From Deltaproteobacteria bacterium (lineage in GTDB: Bacteria; Myxococcota_A; Polyangia; JAAYKL01), in the NCBI GenBank assembly GCA_016936575.1, contig JAFGXQ010000072.1, positions 1 to 40,757 on the forward strand: a stretch of 40,757 nucleotides of DNA, in the 5' to 3' direction. The notes below the pieces were generated by a model, which saw only the letters and a list, made by a program, of their open reading frames with translations, made no database searches and was not told the DNA's origin. This document shows positions 15,671-24,189 of this stretch, piece after piece (position 1 is the stretch's first letter; every line of letters begins with the position of its first letter). The position numbers were made by a program, and so were the translations under genes.

Positions 15671-16498
15671 ATGAATTTCCGTCCTCAAGACACCAATATT
15701 CTCATCATCGACGATGACCTGCACAACTGCGAAATTTTTTATGCCTACCTCAAGAAAGCCGGTTTTATGCCCCATATCGCCTCCAGTGCGGTGGAAGGGC
15801 TCGACAAAGTGCAGGCAATACAGCCGCAATTGATTTTACTCGATGTGAAAATGCCCCATATGGACGGATTCGAAGTGTGCACGGAGTTGAAGAAAGACAC
15901 CTCCACCAAAGATATCCCTGTGATTTTTCTGACAGGATTGACCGATACCAAGACTATGGCCAAGGCCTTTGAAGTGGGCGCGGTAGATTATATCGCCAAA
16001 CCCGTGCGCCGGGTGGAGCTGATTGCGCGGGTGACCAATCATCTCGAAATGTACCGCTACCGGCATCATCTGGAGGAGCTGGTGGCGCAGCGCACTGCGG
16101 AGTTGCAGCAACACCGCGAACAGCTGGAGGCGGTGGTTATTGAAAATATTGTCAACGCCATTCCATCGGTGCTCATCAGCATTGATTCGGAGTGTCTGAT
16201 CACCAAGTGGAATCGGCAGGCGGAACAAAAAACCGGGATCTGTGCGAACGAGGTCATCGGAAAAAAACTGGAAGAGGCCTTGCCCTATTTTTCCAGGCAT
16301 ATCGACAGCATCAAAGGTGCCATTAAAGAACAGCGACTGTTCAAAGGGCGCGCCGAACATGTCAAACAGGATGCGGCGGAGTATCAGGACGTGATCGTTT
16401 ATCCTCTCAGCGCCGATTCGTCGGGTGGGGCGGTGATAAAAATCGATCCGGGGATACATCATGGGATGAAGGAGCCCGAAGATATTCCGTACTCCTGA
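15671..16498 (+). CDS. Response regulator receiver-PAS protein lacking a kinase domain
   Basis: ATG 15671, preceded by AAGAGAG, is preferred to the TTG at 15632. The 275-residue protein begins with a complete receiver domain: acidic pocket Asp14-Asp16, phosphoacceptor Asp58 and Lys110. A coiled-coil (about 120-155, LEELVAQRTAELQQHREQL) leads into a PAS domain (about 155-255). In related proteins this PAS is followed by a histidine kinase. Here the sequence becomes unlike the family after GGAVIKID and stops 20 residues later. The protein is either a diguanylate/kinase-free signalling adaptor or a kinase truncated at its 3' end. A hairpin follows the stop. Confidence 0.85.
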   Translation: MNFRPQDTNILIIDDDLHNCEIFYAYLKKAGFMPHIASSAVEGLDKVQAIQPQLILLDVKMPHMDGFEVCTELKKDTSTKDIPVIFLTGLTDTKTMAKAFEVGAVDYIAKPVRRVELIARVTNHLEMYRYRHHLEELVAQRTAELQQHREQLEAVVIENIVNAIPSVLISIDSECLITKWNRQAEQKTGICANEVIGKKLEEALPYFSRHIDSIKGAIKEQRLFKGRAEHVKQDAAEYQDVIVYPLSADSSGGAVIKIDPGIHHGMKEPEDIPYS

Positions 16499-16528
16499 AC
16501 TGTTCACCCATTGTACCTGAGAACCCGT

Positions 16529-16572
16529 GTAGACTTGGCGGATGAACCGATGACATCCGCGTCTACCCTTTT
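16529..16572 (+). terminator. Hairpin terminator after the REC-PAS gene
   Basis: GTAGAC (16529-16534) and GCGGATG (16538-16544) pair with CATCCGC (16554-16560) and GTCTAC (16561-16566), with a three-base bulge and a 9-nt loop. The 13-bp stem is followed by CCTTTT, a short T tract typical of intrinsic termination. Confidence 0.6.
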
Positions 16573-16649
16573 GCCTGAATATTCTTCACGCCATTTTCGT
16601 ACAATAATGGTAAAGTAGTTACGAGATTACCCATTAAGGAGGCAGGTTC

Positions 16650-17513
16650 ATGCAAAAAATCATCGGTATTTATGTGCTGTGTTTGGTAGCGGCAAGTACG
16701 TCTGTGGCGACGGCGACCACCGTTGAGCTGTCCGCGGAATGCAGCTGGCATGCGGAAGTGGATTGCTATGCCGGGTGCGACGGCCTCAGCTTTGCAACCC
16801 AATGTGAAGGTGAATTCGATGTCGGCTGCGATGTCAGCGAGTGTCAGGGCGTAGACGTAAATGTGGACTGTCAGGGAAGCTGTGTCGCCGATTGTACCGC
16901 CACTCATTGTGTCGTGGACCTAGGTACGTTTGATTGCGAAGGAGTTTGCGGCATTGATTGCGAAGCGTCCTGCGAGGGGCAGTGTACGGCGGGGTGTGAG
17001 GCGGATTGCGCGGCCAGTGCCGACAGCGCGTCGTGTCAGGCCGGCTGCGAAGCCAGCTGCAGCGGAAGTTGTGAAGGTAGCTGCAGCGCGGAATGCAGTG
17101 CCAGTTGCACCGGTACGCCTCCCGAGATTGACTGCGAAGGGGGATGTTCGGCATCCTGTGAGGGAACCTGTCAGGTCGAGGCCGATATTGATTGCAACAT
17201 CGATTGTGAAACCAGCGCCTATCTGGAATGCGAAACGGTGTTTGAAGGAAACTGCGAAGCCTACTGTGGCAGCGAGGGATACCTGGAATGCAACGGCTCG
17301 TTTATCGATCAGGATACTTTTGACAAAGCGCGCGCCTGGGTGGAATCCCATTTTGCAGGAACGTATTCCTATGACGGTGAGACCTGGTGCGATGAGGACG
17401 GGTGCCATGCGGAGGGCGAAATTTCTGGAGAAGTGCATACCACGTGCAGTACGGTCGCAGCGGGTGCATCTGCCCCGGACGGTTTCCGCGGTCTACTGAA
17501 TCTTCTTTTTTAA
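16650..17513 (+). CDS. Secreted cysteine-rich protein with C-x3-C repeats
   Basis: AAGGAGG precedes the ATG. Residues 1-23 form a Sec signal peptide. The mature part contains 37 cysteines in about 264 residues, mostly spaced Cys-x3-Cys in the form C-(E/S)(A/G)(S/D/G)-C, densest at about 100-180. Asp, Glu, Ala, Ser and Gly fill the gaps, and there are almost no hydrophobics. The C-terminus (about 225-287) loses the repeat but keeps three Cys. I know no enzyme of this kind. It resembles extracellular disulfide-rich or metal-binding structural proteins of Myxococcota. With its acidic composition it could bind metal or cross-link at the cell surface; this is inference. It converges within four bases on deoC. 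Confidence 0.8.
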   Translation: MQKIIGIYVLCLVAASTSVATATTVELSAECSWHAEVDCYAGCDGLSFATQCEGEFDVGCDVSECQGVDVNVDCQGSCVADCTATHCVVDLGTFDCEGVCGIDCEASCEGQCTAGCEADCAASADSASCQAGCEASCSGSCEGSCSAECSASCTGTPPEIDCEGGCSASCEGTCQVEADIDCNIDCETSAYLECETVFEGNCEAYCGSEGYLECNGSFIDQDTFDKARAWVESHFAGTYSYDGETWCDEDGCHAEGEISGEVHTTCSTVAAGASAPDGFRGLLNLLF

Positions 17514-17517
17514 TTCG

Positions 17518-18267
17518 TTACATGCAGGCGGGGCCGTTGGAGGTGCCGATGACGTCGGCGCCGGCGGCGATGAGCGCTGCGGCGAAATCGGCGGTCTTTA
17601 TTCCGCCGGATGCTTTGATTCGCATGGTGTCGCCCACGGCCGATTTCATCACTTCAATATCACGGACAGATGCTCCGCGTGCAGTAAATCCTGTACTGGT
17701 TTTCACAAAGGCGGCACCCGCCGCCTGGCAAACAGCGCAGGCGATGATGATTTCTTCCTCGGTGAGACACGCGGTTTCCAATATGACTTTTACGGGAACA
17801 TGCGTAGACAGTTCGGTAACCAGCATGATGCGGTGCAGCGCAGCCGATAGATTTCGTGATTTCAGGGCATTTACGTCGAGGACCATATCGATTTCATCGG
17901 CGCCGAGTTGAATGGCGCTGCTTGCCAGATACGCCACGTCATCCGGCGGAGACCCGCAAAGGGGAAAATCGACAACCGAAACAATTTTTATTTCTGTTTC
18001 GGCAAGTTGCGCGCGGCATTGTTCGATATGACGCGGGAGACAGCATACCGCCCGAAAGGCGTGCGCCCGGGCCACTGCGCACAGACGGTCAATCATGTCG
18101 TCTGTGGCATCCACCTTCAACAGGGTATGTTCGATTCGTTTTTCGGGTTTGGCTAAAATTGTCGGGATTTCTGCCGTATTGTTAGCTGAAGAGGAAAGTT
18201 CGTTTCTCGTCTGCTGAAAAATCGCGTGAATTTCATCCGCAGGCAGAGGGGGCATTATTTGTGACAT
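17518..18267 (-). CDS. deoC: Deoxyribose-phosphate aldolase
   Basis: DeoC cleaves 2-deoxyribose-5-phosphate to glyceraldehyde-3-phosphate and acetaldehyde in deoxynucleoside catabolism. The 249-residue protein shows the family's IEHTLLK opening (45-51), Asp127 in DEIDMVLD, the KVILETA strand, Schiff-base Lys189 in VKTSTGF and Lys218 in KASGGI. It has an N-terminal extension of about 40 residues before the barrel. The other deo genes (deoA, deoB, deoD) are not nearby, so it stands alone. The ATG at 18267 has GGAAA upstream. Confidence 0.92.
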   Translation of the reverse strand: MSQIMPPLPADEIHAIFQQTRNELSSSANNTAEIPTILAKPEKRIEHTLLKVDATDDMIDRLCAVARAHAFRAVCCLPRHIEQCRAQLAETEIKIVSVVDFPLCGSPPDDVAYLASSAIQLGADEIDMVLDVNALKSRNLSAALHRIMLVTELSTHVPVKVILETACLTEEEIIIACAVCQAAGAAFVKTSTGFTARGASVRDIEVMKSAVGDTMRIKASGGIKTADFAAALIAAGADVIGTSNGPACM

Positions 18268-18346
18268 CGTGTATTTCCGTTTTCGTGGATTATGTTTTAA
18301 GATAACTAAAATCGTTCATAACGGATAACCCTTTGGAAGACAAAAA

Positions 18347-19279
18347 ATGAGTTCAGAAAGATCAGAAGCAACCACCCAACTGACGGTTCAACTCGACAGG
18401 GAAACCCTGAACATGATGAAAAACGAGGCTCGCGAAGCGATGAAACCGTCTCTCGTTGTGGTTCAGGGGGTCGATCGAGGGGATGCGGTTACCATCGAAC
18501 GCACACCAATGGTGCTGGGACGCGGGGATATGTGCGACTACGTGATTCGAGATGACGGAATTTCCCGCAAGCACGCGCAGATTGTCAAGCAGGCGGACGG
18601 TCGCTATCTCATTGAAGATTTGGGAAGCACCAACGGTATTTTTATCGGCAAGGATCGTGTTCAGCGGCATTTGCTCGAAGAAGGCGACAAAGTATTGCTC
18701 GGGCGTCGCACTATTTTAAAGTTTGTATATCAGGATGCGTTGGATGAGCGGTATCAGAAACAGATGTATGAGTCTGCGGTGAAGGATGGACTGACCGGTG
18801 TGTACAACCGCAAACATTTTAATGAACGCATCGTGAGTGAGATGTCGTTCGCCATTCGGCACCGGACGAGTTTGAGTCTGCTGATTTTTGATCTCGATCA
18901 TTTCAAGCGGGTAAACGACACGTATGGTCATCAGGTGGGGGATCAGGTGCTGACAGACGTGGCCGAAAAAATTCAGTTTACTCTGCGCGAAGAAGATTTT
19001 TTCGCTCGGTACGGTGGTGAGGAATTCGCAGTACTGGCTCGCGACATCAATATTACCGGCGCTGACGCTTTGGGAGAGCGGATTCGCCAGATTGTGCAGG
19101 ACCTCCGCATCGTGACCCCATTCGGTGTGCGGGTTCCCGTGACCCTCAGCATCGGTGTGGCCACGGTGTGTGACGGCGCGAAAGTGTCGCATGAGGCGCT
19201 GATCAAGGCTGCCGATGATAATCTGTACAAGGCGAAGGAGTCCGGGCGAAATCGCGTGGTCTCCACCACCCTGGAATAA
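18347..19279 (+). CDS. FHA-domain diguanylate cyclase (GGDEF)
   Basis: After a helical N-terminus, residues 45-125 form an FHA phosphothreonine-binding domain: LGRG, a GISRKHAQI core and DLGSTNGIFI. Residues 145-305 are a GGDEF domain with active motif GGEEF at 223-227, so cyclase activity is expected. The product-inhibition I-site RxxD (Arg214-Asp217) is present five residues before it. The FHA domain should tether the enzyme to a threonine-phosphorylated partner; no Ser/Thr kinase lies in the window. Its product could feed PilZ-type receptors such as the one at 11857, although that protein lacks an obvious binding motif. Confidence 0.93.
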   Translation: MSSERSEATTQLTVQLDRETLNMMKNEAREAMKPSLVVVQGVDRGDAVTIERTPMVLGRGDMCDYVIRDDGISRKHAQIVKQADGRYLIEDLGSTNGIFIGKDRVQRHLLEEGDKVLLGRRTILKFVYQDALDERYQKQMYESAVKDGLTGVYNRKHFNERIVSEMSFAIRHRTSLSLLIFDLDHFKRVNDTYGHQVGDQVLTDVAEKIQFTLREEDFFARYGGEEFAVLARDINITGADALGERIRQIVQDLRIVTPFGVRVPVTLSIGVATVCDGAKVSHEALIKAADDNLYKAKESGRNRVVSTTLE

Positions 19280-19485
19280 TCCGATCATCCCGACCCATTT
19301 GTTCCCGGATACGAAAAACCCCGTTTTCTCGAAATGGTTTTTTTTTGCGGTCGGCCGAATGGCAATTCCGACGTTTTCCTCCGTGTTTTTCTGTGGTACA
19401 GCTGTCTATCCAATATTGGCGAAGGCAGACAGGTGTTTGGCAAATATTGAGGCACCCCGGAAGGGCAACAGCTGAGGAAATGGAT

Positions 19486-19854
19486 ATGGCTGACAAAGAA
19501 TTTGAAGTTGGGTCGCTTTTGGGAAAAGGGGCGACTTTTACCGGAAAGCTGACTTTTTTCGGCACGGTCCGTATTGAAGGGTGCTTCGAGGGGGAGGTTG
19601 TGTCCGATGACACGCTGGTTATCGCTCCCGGCGGAGAAGTGCGCGGCAAAATACAGGTGGGTCATCTGGTGGTGACCGGCGGTGTGGTGGACGCCGAGGT
19701 GATCGCGCGGGAATCCGTGGAAATTTTGCCGGACGGGAAACTTGTGGGGGAGGTGACCACCCCTTCGTTTCAGATTGAAAAAGGGGCCGTGTTCATGGGA
19801 ACGAGCAAAATGGTGTCGCTGGAGGAAGACAGCGAGTCACCGGAGATGGCCTGA
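19486..19854 (+). CDS. Bactofilin
   Basis: ATG 19486 (MADKEF) is chosen because GAGG lies eight bases upstream; an in-frame ATG at 19480 would leave no spacing. The 122-residue product is a small bactofilin (PF04519), with regular hydrophobic-Gly-x strands from GATFTGKLTFFGTVRIEG to LVGEVTTPSF forming a right-handed beta-helix. Bactofilins polymerise without nucleotide and scaffold cell-wall enzymes or chromosome-partition proteins. They are often next to M23 peptidases; here the only M23 gene is 10 kb away. The ending is acidic. The gene is alone, with a 203-bp gap after it. Confidence 0.9.
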   Translation: MADKEFEVGSLLGKGATFTGKLTFFGTVRIEGCFEGEVVSDDTLVIAPGGEVRGKIQVGHLVVTGGVVDAEVIARESVEILPDGKLVGEVTTPSFQIEKGAVFMGTSKMVSLEEDSESPEMA

Positions 19855-20057
19855 TGGATTTGGCGGGGTCAGATGTTTTCGTGAACCATTTGCGACGGAT
19901 TTGTCCACAAGATAGGTGCAATTGTGGCGCATGTTTGGGGAGACACCGCCGGTGCGGCGAGGTCTGAGCGATAAAGAAAGATGAATGCAGCGCTTTGCGA
20001 CCGCTCAAGGGCGCCTGAGAGCTGCACTGCAACAGCGTTTTGAAAGGAAGTAACTCA
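19855..20057. other. Intergenic region with small hairpins
   Basis: Between the bactofilin and the DUF5777 gene lie two short hairpins: CGCCG/CGGCG (19947-19951/19955-19959) and CTCA-GG/CC-TGAG near 20005. Neither has a T tract, so they are not obvious terminators. A clear promoter was not identified. Confidence 0.3.
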
Positions 20058-21332
20058 ATGACCCAGAACAGTTTTCGCGTTTGTTTCGTATTTGTAGTGA
20101 TGGTTCTTCTGGCGTGCCCCCTGTCGGCGATAGCACAGTCCGGAGAAAAAGCGGCGACAGAAGAAAAAAAAGAAGTAGCCGCTGCTGAAAAAACAGATAC
20201 CAAAGCCGGCAAAACCGCAGACGCAAAACCAAAAAACGCTGAAACGGCGAGTGATGCCGATGCAGCAGAGAAGGCCCCTGTGACCGAGACGGAGAGCGCT
20301 GGCGAAGATGTCGCACCAGACGCCGATCCCGCAGCCGATGCGGACGCTGCTGCTGCGGCCACCGAAGAGGAAGACGTTGCTGCCGAATCGGCGGTTGAAG
20401 CGAGCGATGAGGCGTCTGCTGAGCCGGCTCCCCAGACACCCGAAAAGCAGAAGACCGAAGCCACCGCTGATGCGTCGACGAAGAAACAAACCGAGGCTTC
20501 CGCCCAGACGGAATCCGATGCCACGTCGGCGCAGGATGTTGAAGTAGTGGTTGATCCGGTTTCGCAAAGTAATTTTGTTGCCAAAGGTGTTCCGCGAACC
20601 GATCGCGTGGTGAATATTCTGACTACACAGACCGTTCGTCCCGGCGCGTTGGTATTGACTGTCGATCACCGGGCGCATGAATCGTTCCTGTCGGGCGAAG
20701 ACGCCTGGTTCGATTATTTGGGGCTGGATTCCGGCTCTCTCAAAATCGGTATCGGTTTGCGGCTCGGTCTGAAAGACTATCTCGATTTCGGGCTGTATCG
20801 GCTCAGCAACGGTACCGATTTGTTTGACGTGTATGAATTTGATACCAAAGTTCGTTTCCTCAATCAGGATGAGCAGTTTGTCAATGCATCATTGCGCATC
20901 GGCGCTTCCTGGTTTGTACAGCAAGACCGCGATGACGCATCTGGGTTTTTCTCTCAGTTGAATGTTGATCGCCGTCTGTTCGGTACGCTGCTAATCGGCG
21001 CCGGATTCGCGTTCCATACCGATTCCACCAACGATCGCAAGATGTATGAAGATAAAGACCCCTCCGCCGCGGTTCTCGGTTACGCCGAGTGGCGTCCGGT
21101 ACGGCGGTTCTCACTGAATGCTGAAATGGCCGCCAACGTGGCGGGGTACGGCAGCAAATTTCCGATTTTCGCGTTTTCCGCACGGTTTCTCACCCATCGC
21201 CATTCCTTTGCACTGGTGGTGGCCAATTCTCAGTACATGAACGCCGACGGCATCGTGACCAATTCATGGCGCGCATTTGACGAACTGGTGTTCGGGTTCC
21301 AAATTGTAAGAGAATTCAATTTAGTGGACTAG
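20058..21332 (+). CDS. Secreted protein with low-complexity linker and DUF5777-like beta-barrel
   Basis: ATG 20058, with AAAGGAAG upstream, is chosen over the TTG at 20040. The 424-residue protein has a signal peptide (about 1-26). About 150 residues of almost pure Ala, Glu, Asp, Lys, Thr and Ser follow. The C-terminal barrel region of roughly 230 residues matches DUF5777 proteins (a DHRAHES...WFDYLGLDSGSLKIGIGLRLG...DYLDFGLY pattern, ending in repeated amphipathic strands). DUF5777 proteins are outer-membrane barrels often found beside Rieske, cytochrome c and DUF2231 genes. Here Rieske and DUF2231 genes follow, 43 bp and then overlapping. A role in moving electrons or a small solute at the outer membrane is inferred. 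Confidence 0.72.
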   Translation: MTQNSFRVCFVFVVMVLLACPLSAIAQSGEKAATEEKKEVAAAEKTDTKAGKTADAKPKNAETASDADAAEKAPVTETESAGEDVAPDADPAADADAAAAATEEEDVAAESAVEASDEASAEPAPQTPEKQKTEATADASTKKQTEASAQTESDATSAQDVEVVVDPVSQSNFVAKGVPRTDRVVNILTTQTVRPGALVLTVDHRAHESFLSGEDAWFDYLGLDSGSLKIGIGLRLGLKDYLDFGLYRLSNGTDLFDVYEFDTKVRFLNQDEQFVNASLRIGASWFVQQDRDDASGFFSQLNVDRRLFGTLLIGAGFAFHTDSTNDRKMYEDKDPSAAVLGYAEWRPVRRFSLNAEMAANVAGYGSKFPIFAFSARFLTHRHSFALVVANSQYMNADGIVTNSWRAFDELVFGFQIVREFNLVD

Positions 21333-21375
21333 CCGTCGCGGGCAGTGCCCGTGGGGAAACCACCTGGGAGACGCC

Positions 21376-21762
21376 ATGCAAAAAAGAACTTTTCTGAAAT
21401 ATATGTTGTCCGGGGCGGTAGCGACGGCCGGCTTGTTGTCGGGCCGGGGGGCGTGGGCCAAGAAATACGCCATCGCGCTGAATAAATTGCCCGCACTCAA
21501 TGACGTGGGCGGCTCGGTCACCATCAAGCTGGGAGGGCGGCATGTACTGTTGGTGCGGCTGTCCCAAACTGAATATCGCGCTTTCGAGGGGCTGTGCACC
21601 CATCAGTCCTGCCCGGTTTCTTATGTGAAAAAACAGATTTCCTGCGAATGCCACGGGTCTCATTTTGATCTGAACGGCAAGGTGAAAAGCGGACCGGCCA
21701 CTCGGCCGCTGGCAACCATTCCCGTCAAGGTGCAGGGCGACAAATTGATTGTGGGGGAATGA
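21376..21762 (+). CDS. Exported Rieske [2Fe-2S] protein
   Basis: The 128-residue protein has an N-terminal hydrophobic signal (about 6-28) with Lys-Arg but no twin arginine, so export by Sec or a non-canonical Tat signal remains open. The cluster ligands are Cys74 and His76 (CTHQSC) and Cys90 and His93 (CECHGSHFD). Cys79 and Cys92 would form the stabilising disulfide of high-potential Rieske proteins. It is small and lacks any oxygenase or cytochrome bc1 membrane anchor beyond the signal. Its stop overlaps the DUF2231 start (ATGA), tying the two into one electron-transfer module. Confidence 0.92.
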   Translation: MQKRTFLKYMLSGAVATAGLLSGRGAWAKKYAIALNKLPALNDVGGSVTIKLGGRHVLLVRLSQTEYRAFEGLCTHQSCPVSYVKKQISCECHGSHFDLNGKVKSGPATRPLATIPVKVQGDKLIVGE

Positions 21763-22466
21763 CGGTGCGCTGGTATTGGGTAGTTCTGCTGGCCGTTCTA
21801 ACCGTATCGGTGTCGGTCCGTGCCGAAATAGCGATTCCCGAGGCGGTCGAAACATCCGACACGGAGCAGTCCCCGGCAGCGGATACGGGAAGTGATACGG
21901 CGACCGCTGCCGCCAACCCTGCCCCGGATATGGAAAGCGCCGCGGAAGATATTCAGGAAGTGGAAGAGGTCGAAGAAGTGGAAACTGTGGACGACGTGCA
22001 AACCGTCGATACGGCCTCGGCTACAGCTGCGCATTCAGCCGATGACGCGGGCGCCAACATTTTGGGTCGTCTCCATCCTGCGTTCGTCCATCTGCCGCTG
22101 GGGCTACTGGTCGCCCTACTGATTTTTGAGTGGCGTACGCTGGGGCGTGTCAGCGGCCCGGCCACCGTGTGGCTGTGGGCGGCGGCGGCGGCATCGTTTG
22201 TTCCGGCGGCCATGTCGGGTTTTCTCAGGGCACAGGAAATGATATCGCTCGGTGGGCAGCCGGATGTGGCATCGCATCGGAGCTGGATGTTTGTCGCGTT
22301 TGGAATGTTGGTTGCTGCAGCGGTTGTGAGATGGCGAACATCGTCCGAAAGTCGGAAATTCCGTTGGGCGGCGTTGCTGGTATTGGGGCTGGCTGTCGCA
22401 GCGGCCTTTTTCGGGGCGCACCTTGGGGGTAAACTGGTATACGGCCCCGACTTCCTGCCGTTCTAG
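21759..22466 (+). CDS. DUF2231-family membrane protein with acidic linker
   Basis: A signal peptide (about 1-22) is followed by 70 residues of Asp, Glu, Ala, Thr and Ser, including a Val-Glu-Glu run. A DUF2231 membrane domain starts near 98 with the characteristic RLHPAFVHLPLG. Four hydrophobic segments follow, and the protein ends GGKLVYGPDFLPF, as in this family. Conserved histidines in HPAFVHLP and SHR could bind heme. The family is found beside Rieske and cytochrome genes and is proposed to take part in quinone or heme electron transfer. The acidic linker echoes the one in the DUF5777-like protein two genes upstream. Confidence 0.82.
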   Translation: MTVRWYWVVLLAVLTVSVSVRAEIAIPEAVETSDTEQSPAADTGSDTATAAANPAPDMESAAEDIQEVEEVEEVETVDDVQTVDTASATAAHSADDAGANILGRLHPAFVHLPLGLLVALLIFEWRTLGRVSGPATVWLWAAAAASFVPAAMSGFLRAQEMISLGGQPDVASHRSWMFVAFGMLVAAAVVRWRTSSESRKFRWAALLVLGLAVAAAFFGAHLGGKLVYGPDFLPF

Positions 22467-22542
22467 TTACTGTTTTATTCTCATTGAAAGAGATCACATG
22501 TGCCTTGTGCAAACGGGCGACAACCGGTATGATTTGCCCCTT

Positions 22543-23139
22543 ATGATTGGAAGATTAAAAGGCACTATCATCGATAAAGAAGCTGATGGTGCGGTGATTG
22601 ATGTAAATGGCGTCGGATACGCGGTTTCGCTTCCGTTGAATACGCTGGCCGCGCTCCCGCCGTTGAATCAAGAGGCTACCTTGTGGATTCATACGCACGT
22701 GCGCGAAGAGGAGTTTCGTCTATTCGGTTTTGAGACCAAGCAGGACCGAACCGCGTTTCGAACGTTGATGAAAATCAGCGGTGTGGGACCCAAAGTGGCG
22801 CTTGCGGTAATCGGCGCGCTCAGTGGCCCGGCGCTGCTGGAAACAGTGCAAACCGCAGACAGCAAACGGCTGAGTGCCATACCGGGTATCGGCAAGAAAA
22901 CGGCGGAACGGATGATTCTGGAGCTGGGCGGGAAGCTCGATTTCGCCAAAGATGCAAACGGCGGGGCGGGTGCCGGTTTCGGCGGCGTGTATGCGGAGCT
23001 GGATTCGGCGTTGAAAAATCTTGGGTTCAAGGCAGCCTTGGTGCAAAAAGTGCTCTCTGACGTAAAAAGCGAAGCAAAGGACGAGACGTCGTTTGAGGTC
23101 TTGCTGCGGCAGTCCCTGGCACTGCTTCGCGGCAAGTAG
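22543..23139 (+). CDS. ruvA: Holliday junction DNA helicase subunit RuvA
   Basis: RuvA binds four-way junctions as a tetramer and targets RuvB. With ATG 22543 (MIGRLKGTI) the protein has 198 residues, the family norm. The open frame and an ATG at 22498 with AAAGAGA upstream would add 15 residues. The N-terminal OB fold includes EVDVNGVGY-like sequence (IDVNGVGYAV). The two helix-hairpin-helix motifs (KISGVGPKVALAV, AIPGIGKKTAERM) and a C-terminal RuvB-binding domain are all present. ruvB starts 15 bp later. Confidence 0.95.
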   Translation: MIGRLKGTIIDKEADGAVIDVNGVGYAVSLPLNTLAALPPLNQEATLWIHTHVREEEFRLFGFETKQDRTAFRTLMKISGVGPKVALAVIGALSGPALLETVQTADSKRLSAIPGIGKKTAERMILELGGKLDFAKDANGGAGAGFGGVYAELDSALKNLGFKAALVQKVLSDVKSEAKDETSFEVLLRQSLALLRGK

Positions 23140-23154
23140 AATATAGAAGAATCA

Positions 23155-24189
23155 ATGAATGAGCTGAACGAACATACGCGAATGCTGGATGCCACAGTGG
23201 CATCGGACGAAAAAGGGTTCGATGTGGCGCTGCGTCCCACATCTCTGCACGAGTACGTGGGCCAGAAAAAGCATGTAGATAATTTGCGGGTATTCATCGA
23301 GGCTGCCAGACGCCGCGGTGAACCGTTGGACCACGTGCTGTTTTGCGGCCCTCCCGGTTTGGGAAAGACCACTCTGGCCAATATTATCGCCGAAGAGATG
23401 AACGTGAATATCCATACCACCTCGGGACCGGCGGTGGAACACAAGGGGGCACTGGCGGCATTGTTGTCAAAGCTGGAACCGCGTGATGTACTCTTCATCG
23501 ACGAAATTCATCGGCTGAACCCGATTGTTGAAGAAAATCTGTATCCCGCCATCGAGGATTTCGAGATTGATATTATCGCCGGGGACGGCCCCCATGCCTC
23601 GTCATATAAGTTGCCGCTGGCGCCGTTCACTCTCGTGGGCGCCACCACCCGTACCGGTTTGCTCACGTCACCGCTGCTGTCGCGTTTCGGGGTGAATATG
23701 CGGCTTGAGTATTATCCGGCTTCGGAGTTGAAACAGATTGTGGTACGTTCCGCCGGGTTGATGCATATTCCCATTGATGATGACGGCGCGATTGAAATCG
23801 CTCGTCGCTCAAGGGGGACACCGCGTATTGCCAACCGCTTGTTGCGCCGGGTGCGAGACTTCGCTGAAGTGGAGGGAGACGGGAAAATATCCAAACAGAT
23901 TTCAGCCTTCGCACTGGAGCGCCTTGAAGTTGATTCCGCGGGGTTTGATCAGATGGATCGAAAAATCCTGCTGACGATTATCGAAAAATTCGACGGTGGT
24001 CCGGTGGGAATTGAAACCATTGCCGCCGCCGTGTCGGAGCCGCGAGATACCATCGAAGATGTGTACGAACCGTTTCTGATGCAGAATGGTTTTTTACAGC
24101 GTACCCCCAGAGGGCGTATTGCCACGCGACTTGCGTATGAGCATCTGAATATACGCCAAAGCCGAGGGCAGCAACGGGGATTGTTTTGA
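23155..24189 (+). CDS. ruvB: Holliday junction branch-migration ATPase RuvB
   Basis: RuvB is the hexameric AAA+ motor that drives branch migration with RuvA. The 344-residue protein has Walker [10 protein letters not shown], Walker [10 protein letters not shown], sensor I (GATTRTG) and an arginine finger region (LLSRFG). The C-terminal winged helix carries the family's RTPRGR motif. The length is standard. The start is 15 bp after ruvA, and the stop overlaps the TTG start of the unknown gene that follows. ruvC is elsewhere (9020-9502). Confidence 0.96.
   Translation: MNELNEHTRMLDATVASDEKGFDVALRPTSLHEYVGQKKHVDNLRVFIEAARRRGEPLDHVLFCGPPGLGKTTLANIIAEEMNVNIHTTSGPAVEHKGALAALLSKLEPRDVLFIDEIHRLNPIVEENLYPAIEDFEIDIIAGDGPHASSYKLPLAPFTLVGATTRTGLLTSPLLSRFGVNMRLEYYPASELKQIVVRSAGLMHIPIDDDGAIEIARRSRGTPRIANRLLRRVRDFAEVEGDGKISKQISAFALERLEVDSAGFDQMDRKILLTIIEKFDGGPVGIETIAAAVSEPRDTIEDVYEPFLMQNGFLQRTPRGRIATRLAYEHLNIRQSRGQQRGLF

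Noticed and set aside
19793..20584. Minus-strand frame of 263 codons rich in Ser and Ala
   Set aside because: It is the antisense shadow of the Ala/Glu/Asp-rich linker of the DUF5777-like gene and has no start signal or domain.
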